Origin: Saprospiraceae bacterium | GTDB lineage: Bacteria > Bacteroidota > Bacteroidia > Chitinophagales > Saprospiraceae | DNA: 64,000 nt | Direction: 5' to 3' | Assembly (NCBI GenBank): GCA_016714025.1 | Contig: JADJOB010000002.1 | Coordinates: forward strand, 975,501 to 1,039,500 | Shown: piece after piece, positions 54,972 through 63,610 of the stretch | How the letters are laid out: each line of letters opens with the position of its first letter | Position numbering within the stretch: position 1 is the stretch's first letter | Notes under the pieces: model-generated | Databases searched by the model: none | What the model was told of the DNA's origin: nothing | Seen by the model: only the letters and a program-made list of their open reading frames with translations | Position numbers and translations under genes: made by a program

Positions 54972-55307
54972 GTCATTGAATCCTATATTAATGCGAATTG
55001 GAAGAAATGGTTTAAATATATGATTTGTTGAAAGGTAAAATGTAGAATAATTCTGAGTGATCCTTAATAAACCAGAAAATTTCAAGCAATGGGATGCTCT
55101 TTAATTCAATAAACAATTTATATTTTTTGAAAAAGTAGTTTAAAAAGTTGACCAGGATGTGATTTTAATTTATACGATGGGAATCAAATTTCTACATGCG
55201 AAGTTAACTTTAAATCTTATTCAAATTTCGTTTTATTAAAAAGAGTTTGGCTAATAAATTTAGTGAGTATGATAGTTTAAGTGGATTTAGAAATTCAGTT
55301 CAATTTA
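54972..55307. other. Spacer between the ABC exporter and radC, no gene seen
   Basis: This 336-base AT-rich stretch holds no coding frame I trust. The only signal is the near-match promoter box at 55030-55037 (minus strand). Confidence 0.5.
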
Positions 55308-56021
55308 TTACAACATTCCTTCATCTGCAAAACTATAATACGTATCTTCTGTAACGATTAAATGATCCATAACCTGGATGTCGAGCAATTGTCCGGCAGA
55401 TTTTAATTTTTTAGTCAGTTCGAGATCCTGATTGCTGGGTCGCGTGGAACCGGAAGGATGATTGTGTACTAAGATCACTCCGCAGGCTTTAATGTCAAGT
55501 GCCCGGCTAAAAATAAGTCGTGGATCTGCTACGGTGCCGGTAATGCCTCCTTTTGAAATATTTTCAACGGACATAATTTTATTGGCACGATTGAGGTAAA
55601 GGATCCAAAATTCTTCATGACCCAGATCCTGCATTTTTAATCGAATGACATCATAAGCTTGACGACTTGCTGCAATGACTTGTTTATCCTGAAACAAACT
55701 TTCCTGTCTTCTTCTTCCCAACTCCAGAGCTGCTTCTATCACCAATGCTTTTACTTTTCCAATGCCTTTGTATTTGCACAATCGATCAACCCCCAGTTTA
55801 CTTAATTCCGTAAGGTCTTGTTTACAGGAATCCATGATATTTCTGGCTAAATCCAATGCATTTTCACCACCACTTCCCGAACCAATTAGAATAGCAAGCA
55901 ATTCCGAATGACTTAATGCCGATTTTCCTTTCTCCAACAATTTTTCTCGTGGTCGGTCATCTGTTGCCCAATGTTTTATGGATTGGGTCAAGCTTGTTTT
56001 AGGGTTTTTACTCATAATCAA
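55308..56021 (-). CDS. radC: RadC-family JAMM-domain protein
   Basis: A 237-residue protein with an N-terminal helix-hairpin-helix (KYKGIGKVKALVIEAALELGRR) and a C-terminal JAB/MPN domain with the zinc motif H-N-H-P-S-G-(x7)-D in VHNHPSGSTRPSNQD, and an upstream Glu in SVENISKGGITG. The ATG at 56021 and another two codons later (MSKNPK) are both possible starts. Despite its name, the role in repair is unsettled for the family; the metal-binding residues suggest a hydrolase. Confidence 0.92.
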   Translation of the reverse strand: MIMSKNPKTSLTQSIKHWATDDRPREKLLEKGKSALSHSELLAILIGSGSGGENALDLARNIMDSCKQDLTELSKLGVDRLCKYKGIGKVKALVIEAALELGRRRQESLFQDKQVIAASRQAYDVIRLKMQDLGHEEFWILYLNRANKIMSVENISKGGITGTVADPRLIFSRALDIKACGVILVHNHPSGSTRPSNQDLELTKKLKSAGQLLDIQVMDHLIVTEDTYYSFADEGML

Positions 56022-56208
56022 AATGTAAATTTATTTTTAATGAGCTCGCTTGCGTAGTCACTTTATTAAACCAGCATGTTTATTTATTAGATTCGGCATG
56101 TTATTTATTTAAGAATTTTAATGGATGCATTGTATGAAAGGAATAGTTAAAAGTTGATTGATCTAAATGGTACAGATTAATTACAATTTAGTTTTACAAT
56201 TTTTCTAA

Positions 56209-56308
56209 GGCATCTCGGTTGAGGATTTGAATAAGTAGTTTCCGAAGGCGTCTCGGTTGAGCATTTCTATAAGTAGTTTCCGATGGCGTCCCCGCCGAGG
56301 ATTTGAAG
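56209..56308 (+). repeat. Tandem repeat, 38-base unit, 2.6 copies
   Basis: Unit 1 is 56209-56246, unit 2 is 56247-56284, and a partial third is 56285-56308. Shared landmarks are GGC(A/G)TCTCGGTTGAG, ATTT and AAGTAGTTTCCGA. The units are more GC-rich than the sequence around them. The third copy differs more (GTCCCCGCCGAGG). Confidence 0.85.
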
Positions 56309-56397
56309 AGAATTAAATTGAATGAATTTGAAAAAGTTTGAATGGAGCTGCGAAGTCATAATAAAATGAATCTTTAGCAAGCCTCCAAACTTCTTGC

Positions 56398-56405
56398 TAT
56401 CTTTG
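56398..56405 (+). promoter_or_regulatory. -7 promoter box, start codon 7 bases downstream
   Basis: TATCTTTG is followed by CAATTAA and then the ATG at 56413, so the transcript would start at or beside the start codon. Confidence 0.5.
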
Positions 56406-56412
56406 CAATTAA

Positions 56413-56925
56413 ATGAGTCAGTCGATTTCCCCATTTGCAGATTTGTTGAGTTACTTTCCAAAAGCTGAGTTGCCACTTACGATTCAATACTCAGATCATC
56501 ATCAGTTTAGTAAAGCCAACGACGATTTGCCGGATCCTTTGCTTCAACAATTTATTTTCCCAAATCTGGATTTTGAAGTGGATGAGTTTTCTGAATTCCT
56601 GCCCTGTCTGCAATTTGAATCCGTAAAAGGCATACATACCCTGGTTTTGTGGACAGCCCGATTGATGCGGTATTCGTTTTATCTGATCAATTTTGACGAA
56701 CAGGGAAGGTTTTTACATTTACAGGAAATTGCAGGTTTTTATACCGAAGACGATCAGCTGATTAACAAAATGGCCCATATTGATGTTACTGGTCATATAT
56801 ACATCCTGGAAGGAACGCTCGATGATTCACATCATGAAGTTAATCCGGTTCATACAAAAAAATGGATGCTCGAATTTTTGCCCGATGGAAACCTTCGAAA
56901 ATCTGAAGTCAATTTAGAATTATAA
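56413..56925 (+). CDS. Conserved protein of unknown function upstream of rnr
   Basis: A 170-residue cytoplasmic protein with no signal peptide and mixed strands and helices (FESVKGIHTLVLWTARLMRYSF; FYLINFDEQGRFLHLQEIAGFY). I do not recognise the family. It ends 7 bases before rnr, so the two are probably co-transcribed from the promoter box at 56398. Confidence 0.75.
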   Translation: MSQSISPFADLLSYFPKAELPLTIQYSDHHQFSKANDDLPDPLLQQFIFPNLDFEVDEFSEFLPCLQFESVKGIHTLVLWTARLMRYSFYLINFDEQGRFLHLQEIAGFYTEDDQLINKMAHIDVTGHIYILEGTLDDSHHEVNPVHTKKWMLEFLPDGNLRKSEVNLEL

Positions 56926-56932
56926 ATAACCC

Positions 56933-59092
56933 ATGAAAAAAAAATCAGGGAAACCCTTAAAATCAAAAAAAGCAGCGAAAACTCCTCAAAATCAATTACG
57001 CGAACGTATTTTAATTTTCTTCCAGCTTAATAGCACTAAAAAATTTACAGCTTTTCAAATTGCTAAAAAACTTAAAGTTAAAGACATTCGTTTTTTATTA
57101 GAGCAACTGGATACGCTGGTTGAGAAAAAACAAATTAAACACAGCGCCAATCAAAAATACGCTGCCTTAAGTTCGGCCGCATCAAAAGGTGACTCCAAAT
57201 CTTCCACTAAAGTTTTTTCAGGATATGTGGACATGGCACGTGCCGGATTTGCTTATATTATTTGTCAGGATGAAGTACACGATGTGTATGTAAATCAAAA
57301 ACATTTAAACGGGGCTGAAGACGGAGATCTGGTTAAAGTAGAATTGCTTCCGGGTCGTCGGGTCAAACCAGATGGTAAAATCATTGAAATCATCACCCGT
57401 TCGCGGACACAGTTGATTGGTGTGGTGCGTTTTTACAATCATCGTGCCATAGCATTTGCTCAAGCCGGTAAAAAACTGATAGAGGTTTTGGTTCATATCC
57501 CTCGTAACATTCCAGTAGAGGAATTTGATCGGGTTGTGATTGCAATTACCAAATACAAAGAGAAGTCACGTGATTTATTGGAAGGGAATGTTATCCGAAA
57601 TCTGGGTAAAGAAACTTCCAATGATATTGAGATGCAAAGCATTTTGGTAGACAAAGGATTTCCACTGGATTGGTCAGAAGCTTTACTAACGGCCGCTGAT
57701 AAAATTTCACCAGAAATAAGCTTGCACAGTTATCGCAAAGATTTTCGTTCGGTGACCACATTCACCATCGATCCATTTGACGCAAAAGATTTTGACGATG
57801 CATTGTCTGTACAAAAAAATAAACAGGGACATTGGGAAATTGGAGTACACATTGCCGATGTCAGTCATTATGTTGAAGAACATTCTGCACTCGACAAGGA
57901 AGCGTTGCGAAGAGGAAATTCAGTTTACCTGGTAGATCGTGTTTTGCCAATGTTGCCCGAAAAATTATCCAATAATTTATGTTCGCTGCGACCAAAGGAA
58001 GATAAGTATACTTTTTCTGTTGTATTTACATTGGATGAAAAATTTAATATCATAGGTCATTGGATTGGGAAAACCTTGATTCATTCAAACCATCGTTTTA
58101 CATATGAGGAAGTACAGGAAATTTTAGATGGGAAACAGGGTCCCTATCAAAAAGAATTGCATTTACTGAATACCCTGGCAATGCATATTCGCAAAGAACG
58201 TATGGCACATGGATCGATAGACTTTGATTCCGTAGAAGTGAAATTTAAACTGGATGCTCATGGAAATCCTTTAGAGTTATTAATCAAAGAACGCAAGCCG
58301 GCGCATATGTTGATCGAAGAATTTATGCTGCTTGCCAATAAATACGTTGCTTTATTTATCGCTCAAAAAAACAAGGAAAAACCCATTCCGTTTGTTTATC
58401 GGATTCATGATAAACCGGATCCTGGAAAATTGGAAGAACTTGGTCATTTTGCGCTTGAAATGGGATTGAAACTTGACTTTAGCAGTCCCAAAAAAATTTC
58501 ACAGTCTATCAATAAAATTTCAGAAGCAGCTCAAAAGAATGAAGTATTTAAAATTCTGCAACCGCTTGCAATCCGCTCGATGGCCAAAGCAGAATACAGT
58601 CCGCACAATATTGGACACTATGGACTCGCATTTCCATTCTACAGTCATTTTACCTCACCCATTCGCCGGTATGCTGATTTGTTGGTGCATCGCTTGTTAT
58701 ATGCGAATTTAGAAACGAGTTACAGGGCAGAACCCGATCTATTGCATCGTCAATGTTTGCATATCTCCAATCAAGAACGAAAGGCTATGGAAGCTGAACG
58801 CGCATCCACCCGATACTTTCAGGTAGTGTTTTTAAAAGATCGCGTAGGTGAGTTGTTTGATGGAAGAATAATTGGAATGAATGAACGTGGATTTTATATT
58901 GAATTGGAAGGCAGTCACTGCGAAGGTTTTTTACCAATTAATCAGTTAGATAACGACATAGAAATTCATAAAAGCAGGTTTAAAGCATCCTCCTCTTATA
59001 TTACCAAGGCTTGGAAAATTGGCGATAAATTAAAAGTTAAATTGGTTGCCGCAGACCTGGATCAGAAAGAACTCTTGTTGTCAATTATTTAA
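56933..59092 (+). CDS. rnr: Ribonuclease R
   Basis: A 719-residue 3'-5' exoribonuclease. After a Lys-rich N-terminus come a winged-helix-like region, cold-shock domains (about 90-240), the RNB catalytic domain with the metal-binding motif TIDPFDAKDFDDAL (about 280-293), and a C-terminal S1 domain (about 640-719; GELFDGRIIGMNERGFYIEL). RNase R degrades structured RNA. Length is normal for Bacteroidota. Confidence 0.96.
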   Translation: MKKKSGKPLKSKKAAKTPQNQLRERILIFFQLNSTKKFTAFQIAKKLKVKDIRFLLEQLDTLVEKKQIKHSANQKYAALSSAASKGDSKSSTKVFSGYVDMARAGFAYIICQDEVHDVYVNQKHLNGAEDGDLVKVELLPGRRVKPDGKIIEIITRSRTQLIGVVRFYNHRAIAFAQAGKKLIEVLVHIPRNIPVEEFDRVVIAITKYKEKSRDLLEGNVIRNLGKETSNDIEMQSILVDKGFPLDWSEALLTAADKISPEISLHSYRKDFRSVTTFTIDPFDAKDFDDALSVQKNKQGHWEIGVHIADVSHYVEEHSALDKEALRRGNSVYLVDRVLPMLPEKLSNNLCSLRPKEDKYTFSVVFTLDEKFNIIGHWIGKTLIHSNHRFTYEEVQEILDGKQGPYQKELHLLNTLAMHIRKERMAHGSIDFDSVEVKFKLDAHGNPLELLIKERKPAHMLIEEFMLLANKYVALFIAQKNKEKPIPFVYRIHDKPDPGKLEELGHFALEMGLKLDFSSPKKISQSINKISEAAQKNEVFKILQPLAIRSMAKAEYSPHNIGHYGLAFPFYSHFTSPIRRYADLLVHRLLYANLETSYRAEPDLLHRQCLHISNQERKAMEAERASTRYFQVVFLKDRVGELFDGRIIGMNERGFYIELEGSHCEGFLPINQLDNDIEIHKSRFKASSSYITKAWKIGDKLKVKLVAADLDQKELLLSII

Positions 59093-59099
59093 AATTTAA

Positions 59100-59155
59100 A
59101 TAGTTGATAGGTGTTAGTTGTTAGTTGATAGGGGGTAGTTGATAGGTGTTAGTAG
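59100..59155 (-). repeat. Heptamer array (ATAGTTG/TTAGTTG), 8 units
   Basis: The stretch tiles into eight heptamers: ATAGTTG, ATAGGTG, TTAGTTG, TTAGTTG, ATAGGGG, GTAGTTG, ATAGGTG, TTAGTAG. Reverse-complemented, the first unit is CAACTAT, the main unit of the 11686-11797 array. Confidence 0.85.
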
Positions 59156-59190
59156 GAGCAAAATGCCATCAGCCTCCTTCCCCAACAGCT

Positions 59191-59230
59191 TAACAGTCTA
59201 ACAGCCTTCCAGCCTTCCAGCCCTCCAGCC
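59191..59230 (+). repeat. Octamer array, 5 units (TAACAGTC to CTCCAGCC)
   Basis: Units: TAACAGTC, TAACAGCC, TTCCAGCC, TTCCAGCC, CTCCAGCC. The units drift stepwise from one type to the next. Confidence 0.75.
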
Positions 59231-59236
59231 CCAAAA

Positions 59237-59271
59237 TTAGTAGTTAGCAGTCAGTATTCAGCAGTCAAAAA
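59237..59271 (+). repeat. Degenerate heptamer array, about 5 units
   Basis: Units: TTAGTAG, TTAGCAG, TCAGTAT, TCAGCAG, TCAAAAA, with the 7-base period kept although the sequence varies. Confidence 0.6.
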
Positions 59272-59306
59272 TTTAAAAATGCTCAACATACCAAGACCCT
59301 CCTCCC

Positions 59307-59382
59307 TAACAGTCTAACAGTCTAACAGTCTAACAGTCTAACAGCCCTCCAGCCCTCCCAGCCCTCTAGCCCTCCAGCCCTC
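59307..59382 (+). repeat. Octamer array, TAACAGTC units followed by CTCCAGCC units
   Basis: Four exact TAACAGTC units (59307-59338) are followed by TAACAGCC, CTCCAGCC, CTCCCAGCC, CTCTAGCC and CTCCAGCC. It repeats the order seen at 59191-59230. Confidence 0.85.
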
Positions 59383-59497
59383 TTCCCTTCACCAATTTTC
59401 CTTTTTTTTAATCCGTTTATTTATTATAAAAAATTGAAATTCAATAACTTAATTAATCTAACGGAGTATATTAAGCACTTTTCTGCTAAAAATTTTG

Positions 59498-59505
59498 TAC
59501 CTTTG
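59498..59505 (+). promoter_or_regulatory. -7 promoter box of the GT5-like/DUF4270/glmS cluster
   Basis: TACCTTTGCA matches TAnnTTTG and lies 29 bases before the ATG at 59535. No -33 TTTG at normal spacing. Confidence 0.55.
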
Positions 59506-59534
59506 CACTCCTTTTGAAGAATTAAGCTTATCGT

Positions 59535-60338
59535 ATGAGTAAAAACAGGATTCTCTTTATTACCCAGGAAATGGAGCCTTATCTGGATCTTTCAGGCATT
59601 GGCTCTTTGATCCAGAAATTGCCGGCTTATGCGCAAGACAGTGGGATGGAGATCCGGATATTAATGCCGCGTTTTGGCACCATCAACGAGCGAAGACATC
59701 GATTGCATGAAGTGGTGCGACTTTCAGGAATGAATATTATCATAAATGATGATGATTTTGCCTTAATTATCAAAGTGGCTTCTTTGCCAGGTTCCAGGAT
59801 TCAGGTTTACTTTTTGGACAATGACGAGTTTTTCAAACGCAAAACCGTTTTTGAAGATGAAGAAGGAAAATTATACGACGACAATCAGGATCGGATGATT
59901 TTCTTTTGTAAAGGCGCCCTTGAAACTGTAAAAAAGTTTGGCTGGCCACCGGATGTGGTTCATTGCCATGGTTGGATGACCAGTTTGATCCCGTTTTACC
60001 TTAAGACAAGTTACAAAAACGATCCTGTTTTTAAACATTCAAAAGTCGTATTGTCAGTCTACGATCAAATCATTGAAAAAAGCTTTACAGAAGACTTTTT
60101 AACCAAAGCAGCCATTAATAATTTAAAACCCGAGCAATTGCTGGCATTTAAAAATGGCACAGGCATTACGCTCGATAAAGGGGCCATTCAATATGCTGAT
60201 GGCATCATTCAGGGAAGCCAATCTATCAGCGATGCCCTTAGTACATCCATTCAAAGTACTGAAAAACCTTTTATTAAAACAACGGAAGAAGAATTTTTAC
60301 CTTCTTACATCGATTTTTACAAGAATCTGATTCATTAA
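59535..60338 (+). CDS. Glycogen/starch synthase-like protein, N-terminal GT5 domain only
   Basis: A 267-residue protein resembling the first Rossmann domain of GT5 glycogen synthases (RILFITQEMEPYLDLSGIGSL; VVHCHGWMTSLIPFYLK, equivalent to HAHDW). The usual K-x-G-G-L ADP-glucose motif reads LSGIG without the Lys, and the whole C-terminal GT-B domain (about 200 residues, with its E-x7-E site) is absent. It is therefore unlikely to be a complete synthase. No frameshifted C-terminal half follows; DUF4270 starts 27 bases later. Confidence 0.8.
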   Translation: MSKNRILFITQEMEPYLDLSGIGSLIQKLPAYAQDSGMEIRILMPRFGTINERRHRLHEVVRLSGMNIIINDDDFALIIKVASLPGSRIQVYFLDNDEFFKRKTVFEDEEGKLYDDNQDRMIFFCKGALETVKKFGWPPDVVHCHGWMTSLIPFYLKTSYKNDPVFKHSKVVLSVYDQIIEKSFTEDFLTKAAINNLKPEQLLAFKNGTGITLDKGAIQYADGIIQGSQSISDALSTSIQSTEKPFIKTTEEEFLPSYIDFYKNLIH

Positions 60339-60365
60339 ACCGTTAATTCAGAATAGCTTTTAATA

Positions 60366-61733
60366 ATGACCGGTAAATTATCTCGAGGATTCATGCTTTT
60401 ATCCGGAGTATGGATTCTATTAACGTCTTGCAACGAAATCGATCCTTTTGGTTCAGACCTTCTCAATTCAGCATGGATTGATGCAAAAGGTATTGATACA
60501 TTTCATATTCAGGCAGGACCTGCAGATCCGGATTCAATTATCAGCTATCGTGTGATGTCTACCCTGGGTTTGTCAGGATTTCAAGACATTTCATTTCCTT
60601 TGGGCGTAATGAATGATCCATTGTTTGGGAAAGTAGAGGCTGGATTTGGAAGTCAATTGCGCATCATAGCCAGTAAGAACCTGGATTTTTTAACCAGTAC
60701 GGTGGATTCTGTGGTGATTTCACTCCGTTACGATACCAGTACATTTTATGGTTATAATGCAACTCCGGCTACCGTCAGGGTGTATCCATTAAGCCAGCCG
60801 TATTCAACATCATCGACCTATTACAGCAATTACCTTCCGGGTTATGATAAATCAAATGTGCTGGGGGAACTGAAAGACTTCATTCCTAACAAAAAAGATA
60901 GTCTCTCGATTTTGGAAGATACTTTCAAACTTCAATTGTATCCGCAACTCCGATTTCGGTTAGACTCTGGAGCGTTCATGAAAATATTGAGGTCCTTTGC
61001 CGATACCATTTATTTTACTACGGACAGCTTCAGCAAATCGTTTAATGGAATCGCTGTAGTTTGTGAATCAGGAGATGGAATCATGTCGGTGCTGCCACAG
61101 CACGCTGATAGTAAAATAACGGTGTATTATCATTATTCAACTGATACGGTTCAATCAAAGCGTGAATTCTATATGAGCAGCTTTGCTGCAAAAACGCCAT
61201 TTTATAAAATTGATAACCAGGCAACCGTTGCTGCCAATTGTTTGAATGGAAGTATTTTGGGAGACAGTCTCTTGTGTATGCAAGGATTTACAGGAAGGGA
61301 TATCCGTTTAAAAATTCCGTATGACAGTGCGTGGAAAGGAAAATTTATCAATTACGCAGTTTTACATTTGACCGTTGACGATCAACCAGGAGATGACCGA
61401 ACCAACTTTCCGCTTCCAAAATTGTTAGAAGTTTTTGATATCAGCAGTGGTACGAAGGTAGCTATTGATGATGTGGCATTGGGTTTGAATACAACAACAA
61501 CTTATACCCGTATCTTTGGAGGAAATCCAATTTCGACTGTGCAGGATGGAAAAACGGTTTATAGTTATAAAATGAACATTACCAGACATTTTCAAAAATC
61601 TTTAAAGGCAAAGAAAGATCTGGATTTGGTAATTAGCCCATTGTTTAAACTGGAGTCAGCAGGACGCCTCTTTTTTAAAGGCCCCGGAGCGACCCAAAAT
61701 CCGGCAAAATTGATTTTAACCTATTCTGAATAA
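60366..61733 (+). CDS. DUF4270-family lipoprotein
   Basis: A 455-residue protein with lipobox LLTSC (Cys near residue 22) followed by NEIDPFGSDLL, typical of DUF4270. The rest is strand-rich (AGFGSQLRIIA; DSVVISLRYDTS; a C-terminal FFKGPGATQNPAKLILTYSE). DUF4270 proteins are Bacteroidota-specific and of unknown function. It sits between the GT5-like gene and glmS, 29 bases before glmS. Confidence 0.87.
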   Translation: MTGKLSRGFMLLSGVWILLTSCNEIDPFGSDLLNSAWIDAKGIDTFHIQAGPADPDSIISYRVMSTLGLSGFQDISFPLGVMNDPLFGKVEAGFGSQLRIIASKNLDFLTSTVDSVVISLRYDTSTFYGYNATPATVRVYPLSQPYSTSSTYYSNYLPGYDKSNVLGELKDFIPNKKDSLSILEDTFKLQLYPQLRFRLDSGAFMKILRSFADTIYFTTDSFSKSFNGIAVVCESGDGIMSVLPQHADSKITVYYHYSTDTVQSKREFYMSSFAAKTPFYKIDNQATVAANCLNGSILGDSLLCMQGFTGRDIRLKIPYDSAWKGKFINYAVLHLTVDDQPGDDRTNFPLPKLLEVFDISSGTKVAIDDVALGLNTTTTYTRIFGGNPISTVQDGKTVYSYKMNITRHFQKSLKAKKDLDLVISPLFKLESAGRLFFKGPGATQNPAKLILTYSE

Positions 61734-61762
61734 GATTAAAACACATTATATTTACATGTAAT

Positions 61763-63604
61763 ATGTGTGGAATTATTGCATATCTTGGAGATAAGAATTC
61801 CTATCCAATACTTTTGGAAGGGCTGCGCCGGCTTGAATACAGGGGCTATGACTCTGCAGGCATCGCGCTTTTAGATGGCGAATTGTCTGTTTATAAGAAA
61901 AAGGGGAAGGTTCAGGAATTGGCCGATCTCACAGAAAATAAAGGCCTCTACGCAACCATCGGAATGGGTCATACCCGTTGGGCTACTCACGGCAAACCGG
62001 ATGACATCAATGCGCATCCACATTTTTCAGGTAACAATCGCCTGGCCATCATCCACAATGGCATTATTGAAAATTATGCCACACTTAAAGAGGCACTCAC
62101 TCGATTGGGTCATCGCTTTGAAAGTGAAACTGACACCGAAGTACTCATCCATTTAATAGAAGAATTTCAAAATCGCGACAGTTTGCCGTTGGAAGAAGCT
62201 GTTCGCAAAGCACTCAATAAAGTGGTGGGCGCATATGCCATTGTAGTCATTGATAAAAATGATCCCAATAAATTGGTAGGTGCCCGAAAATCAAGTCCGC
62301 TGGTAATTGGTTTGGGTGATAAGGATTTATTTATAGCATCGGATGCAACACCGATCATTCAATATACCAACAAAGTCGTCTATCTCAATGATGAGGAAAT
62401 TGCGGTTTTGACTCGTGACAAAGGATTGGAAATTTCAACCCTCAGCAACGATGAATTACAGGAACCTGTAATCCATGAATTGGACATGAGCATGGATCAA
62501 TTGGAGAAAGGTGGGTATGAGCATTTTATGTTGAAAGAAATCTACCAACAATCTCAAACCATTTCTGATTGCATGCGGGGTCGACTGAATGCAATTGAAG
62601 GTTGGGTGCGCTTGGGAGGACTTGAAGAACACATCAATCGGATCAATAAAGCCAATCGTATCATCATTGCAGCCTGTGGTACGTCCTGGCATAGTGCATT
62701 AATTGGAGAATATTTAATTGAAGACCTCGCGCGAATTCCGGTTGAAGTAGAATATGCTTCAGAATTTCGTTATAGAAATCCAATACTCACAGATAAAGAT
62801 GTGGTTCTTGTCATTTCTCAATCCGGAGAAACTGCAGACACGCTGGCTGCGGCCGAACTGGCCAAAGAGAAAGGAGCCCTTGTTTATGGTATTGTCAATG
62901 TAGTTGGCTCGTCCATTGCACGCATCACGCATGCTGGTTCTTACATCCACTGTGGTCCTGAAATTGGCGTTGCATCTACAAAAGCATTTACAGGCCAGGT
63001 GACTTTACTTACCTTGATGTCTTTGGTTTTAGGTCAACGCAACGGCAGTTTATCCAATTCCTATTACCACCAGTTGATTGCAGAATTAGCGAGCATTCCA
63101 GATAAGGTTGAAAAAGTACTGGCATCCAATGAAAAAATTAAATACCTGGCTGGAGAAATTAAAAATACAAACAACACCCTATACCTCGGAAGAGGATATA
63201 ATTTTCCAGTTGCATTGGAAGGTGCTTTGAAGTTGAAGGAAATTTCTTACATCCACGCAGAAGGCTATCCGGCAGCAGAAATGAAGCATGGACCCATTGC
63301 CCTGATCGATGAAAACATGCCGGTGATTGTGATTGCAACCAATGTCAGTGCTTATGAAAAAATTGTTTCCAATATCATGGAAGTCAAAGCACGTAAAGGC
63401 ATTGTCATTGCCATTGTTACAGAAGGCGATGTTGAAATTAAACGCATTGCAGATCATTTTATAGAAATTCCAAGCACCATAGATCCTTTGACACCTTTGT
63501 TGTCTGTGATTCCATTGCAATTATTATCATATCATGTAGCGGTTATGCGCCAATGTGATGTAGATCAACCAAGAAACTTAGCTAAATCTGTTACAGTCGA
63601 ATAA
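61763..63604 (+). CDS. glmS: Glutamine-fructose-6-phosphate aminotransferase (isomerising) GlmS
   Basis: The 613-residue enzyme begins MCGIIAYLG with the catalytic Cys2 of a class II glutamine amidotransferase domain (1-235). Two SIS domains follow (about 290-425 and 460-600; ACGTSWHSAL, SQSGETADT, AEGYPAAEMKHGPIALI), ending in the typical NLAKSVTVE. It makes glucosamine-6-phosphate for peptidoglycan, LPS and UDP-GlcNAc, also the substrate of BshA. No glmS ribozyme is expected or seen in the 29-base gap upstream. Confidence 0.97.
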   Translation: MCGIIAYLGDKNSYPILLEGLRRLEYRGYDSAGIALLDGELSVYKKKGKVQELADLTENKGLYATIGMGHTRWATHGKPDDINAHPHFSGNNRLAIIHNGIIENYATLKEALTRLGHRFESETDTEVLIHLIEEFQNRDSLPLEEAVRKALNKVVGAYAIVVIDKNDPNKLVGARKSSPLVIGLGDKDLFIASDATPIIQYTNKVVYLNDEEIAVLTRDKGLEISTLSNDELQEPVIHELDMSMDQLEKGGYEHFMLKEIYQQSQTISDCMRGRLNAIEGWVRLGGLEEHINRINKANRIIIAACGTSWHSALIGEYLIEDLARIPVEVEYASEFRYRNPILTDKDVVLVISQSGETADTLAAAELAKEKGALVYGIVNVVGSSIARITHAGSYIHCGPEIGVASTKAFTGQVTLLTLMSLVLGQRNGSLSNSYYHQLIAELASIPDKVEKVLASNEKIKYLAGEIKNTNNTLYLGRGYNFPVALEGALKLKEISYIHAEGYPAAEMKHGPIALIDENMPVIVIATNVSAYEKIVSNIMEVKARKGIVIAIVTEGDVEIKRIADHFIEIPSTIDPLTPLLSVIPLQLLSYHVAVMRQCDVDQPRNLAKSVTVE

Positions 63605-63610
63605 AAATTT

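Larger units (their letters stand above)
56022..56412. other. Spacer with 38-base tandem repeat, no gene
   Basis: This 391-base region between divergent radC and the small conserved gene holds the tandem repeat at 56209-56308 and the -7 box at 56398. No coding frame here looks real. Confidence 0.6.
59093..59534. other. Repeat-filled spacer before the GT5-like gene, no gene
   Basis: This 442-base region is mostly 7- and 8-base tandem repeats (59100-59155, 59191-59230, 59237-59271, 59307-59382), then an AT-rich leader with a promoter box at 59498. No coding frame is plausible. Confidence 0.75.

Noticed and set aside
55086..55307. Possible small gene between the ABC exporter and radC
   Set aside because: Both strands are broken by frequent stops and no conserved segment was seen.
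59093..59534. CRISPR-like appearance of repeated units
   Set aside because: Units are 7-8 bases in direct tandem with no spacers of constant length and no cas genes in the window.
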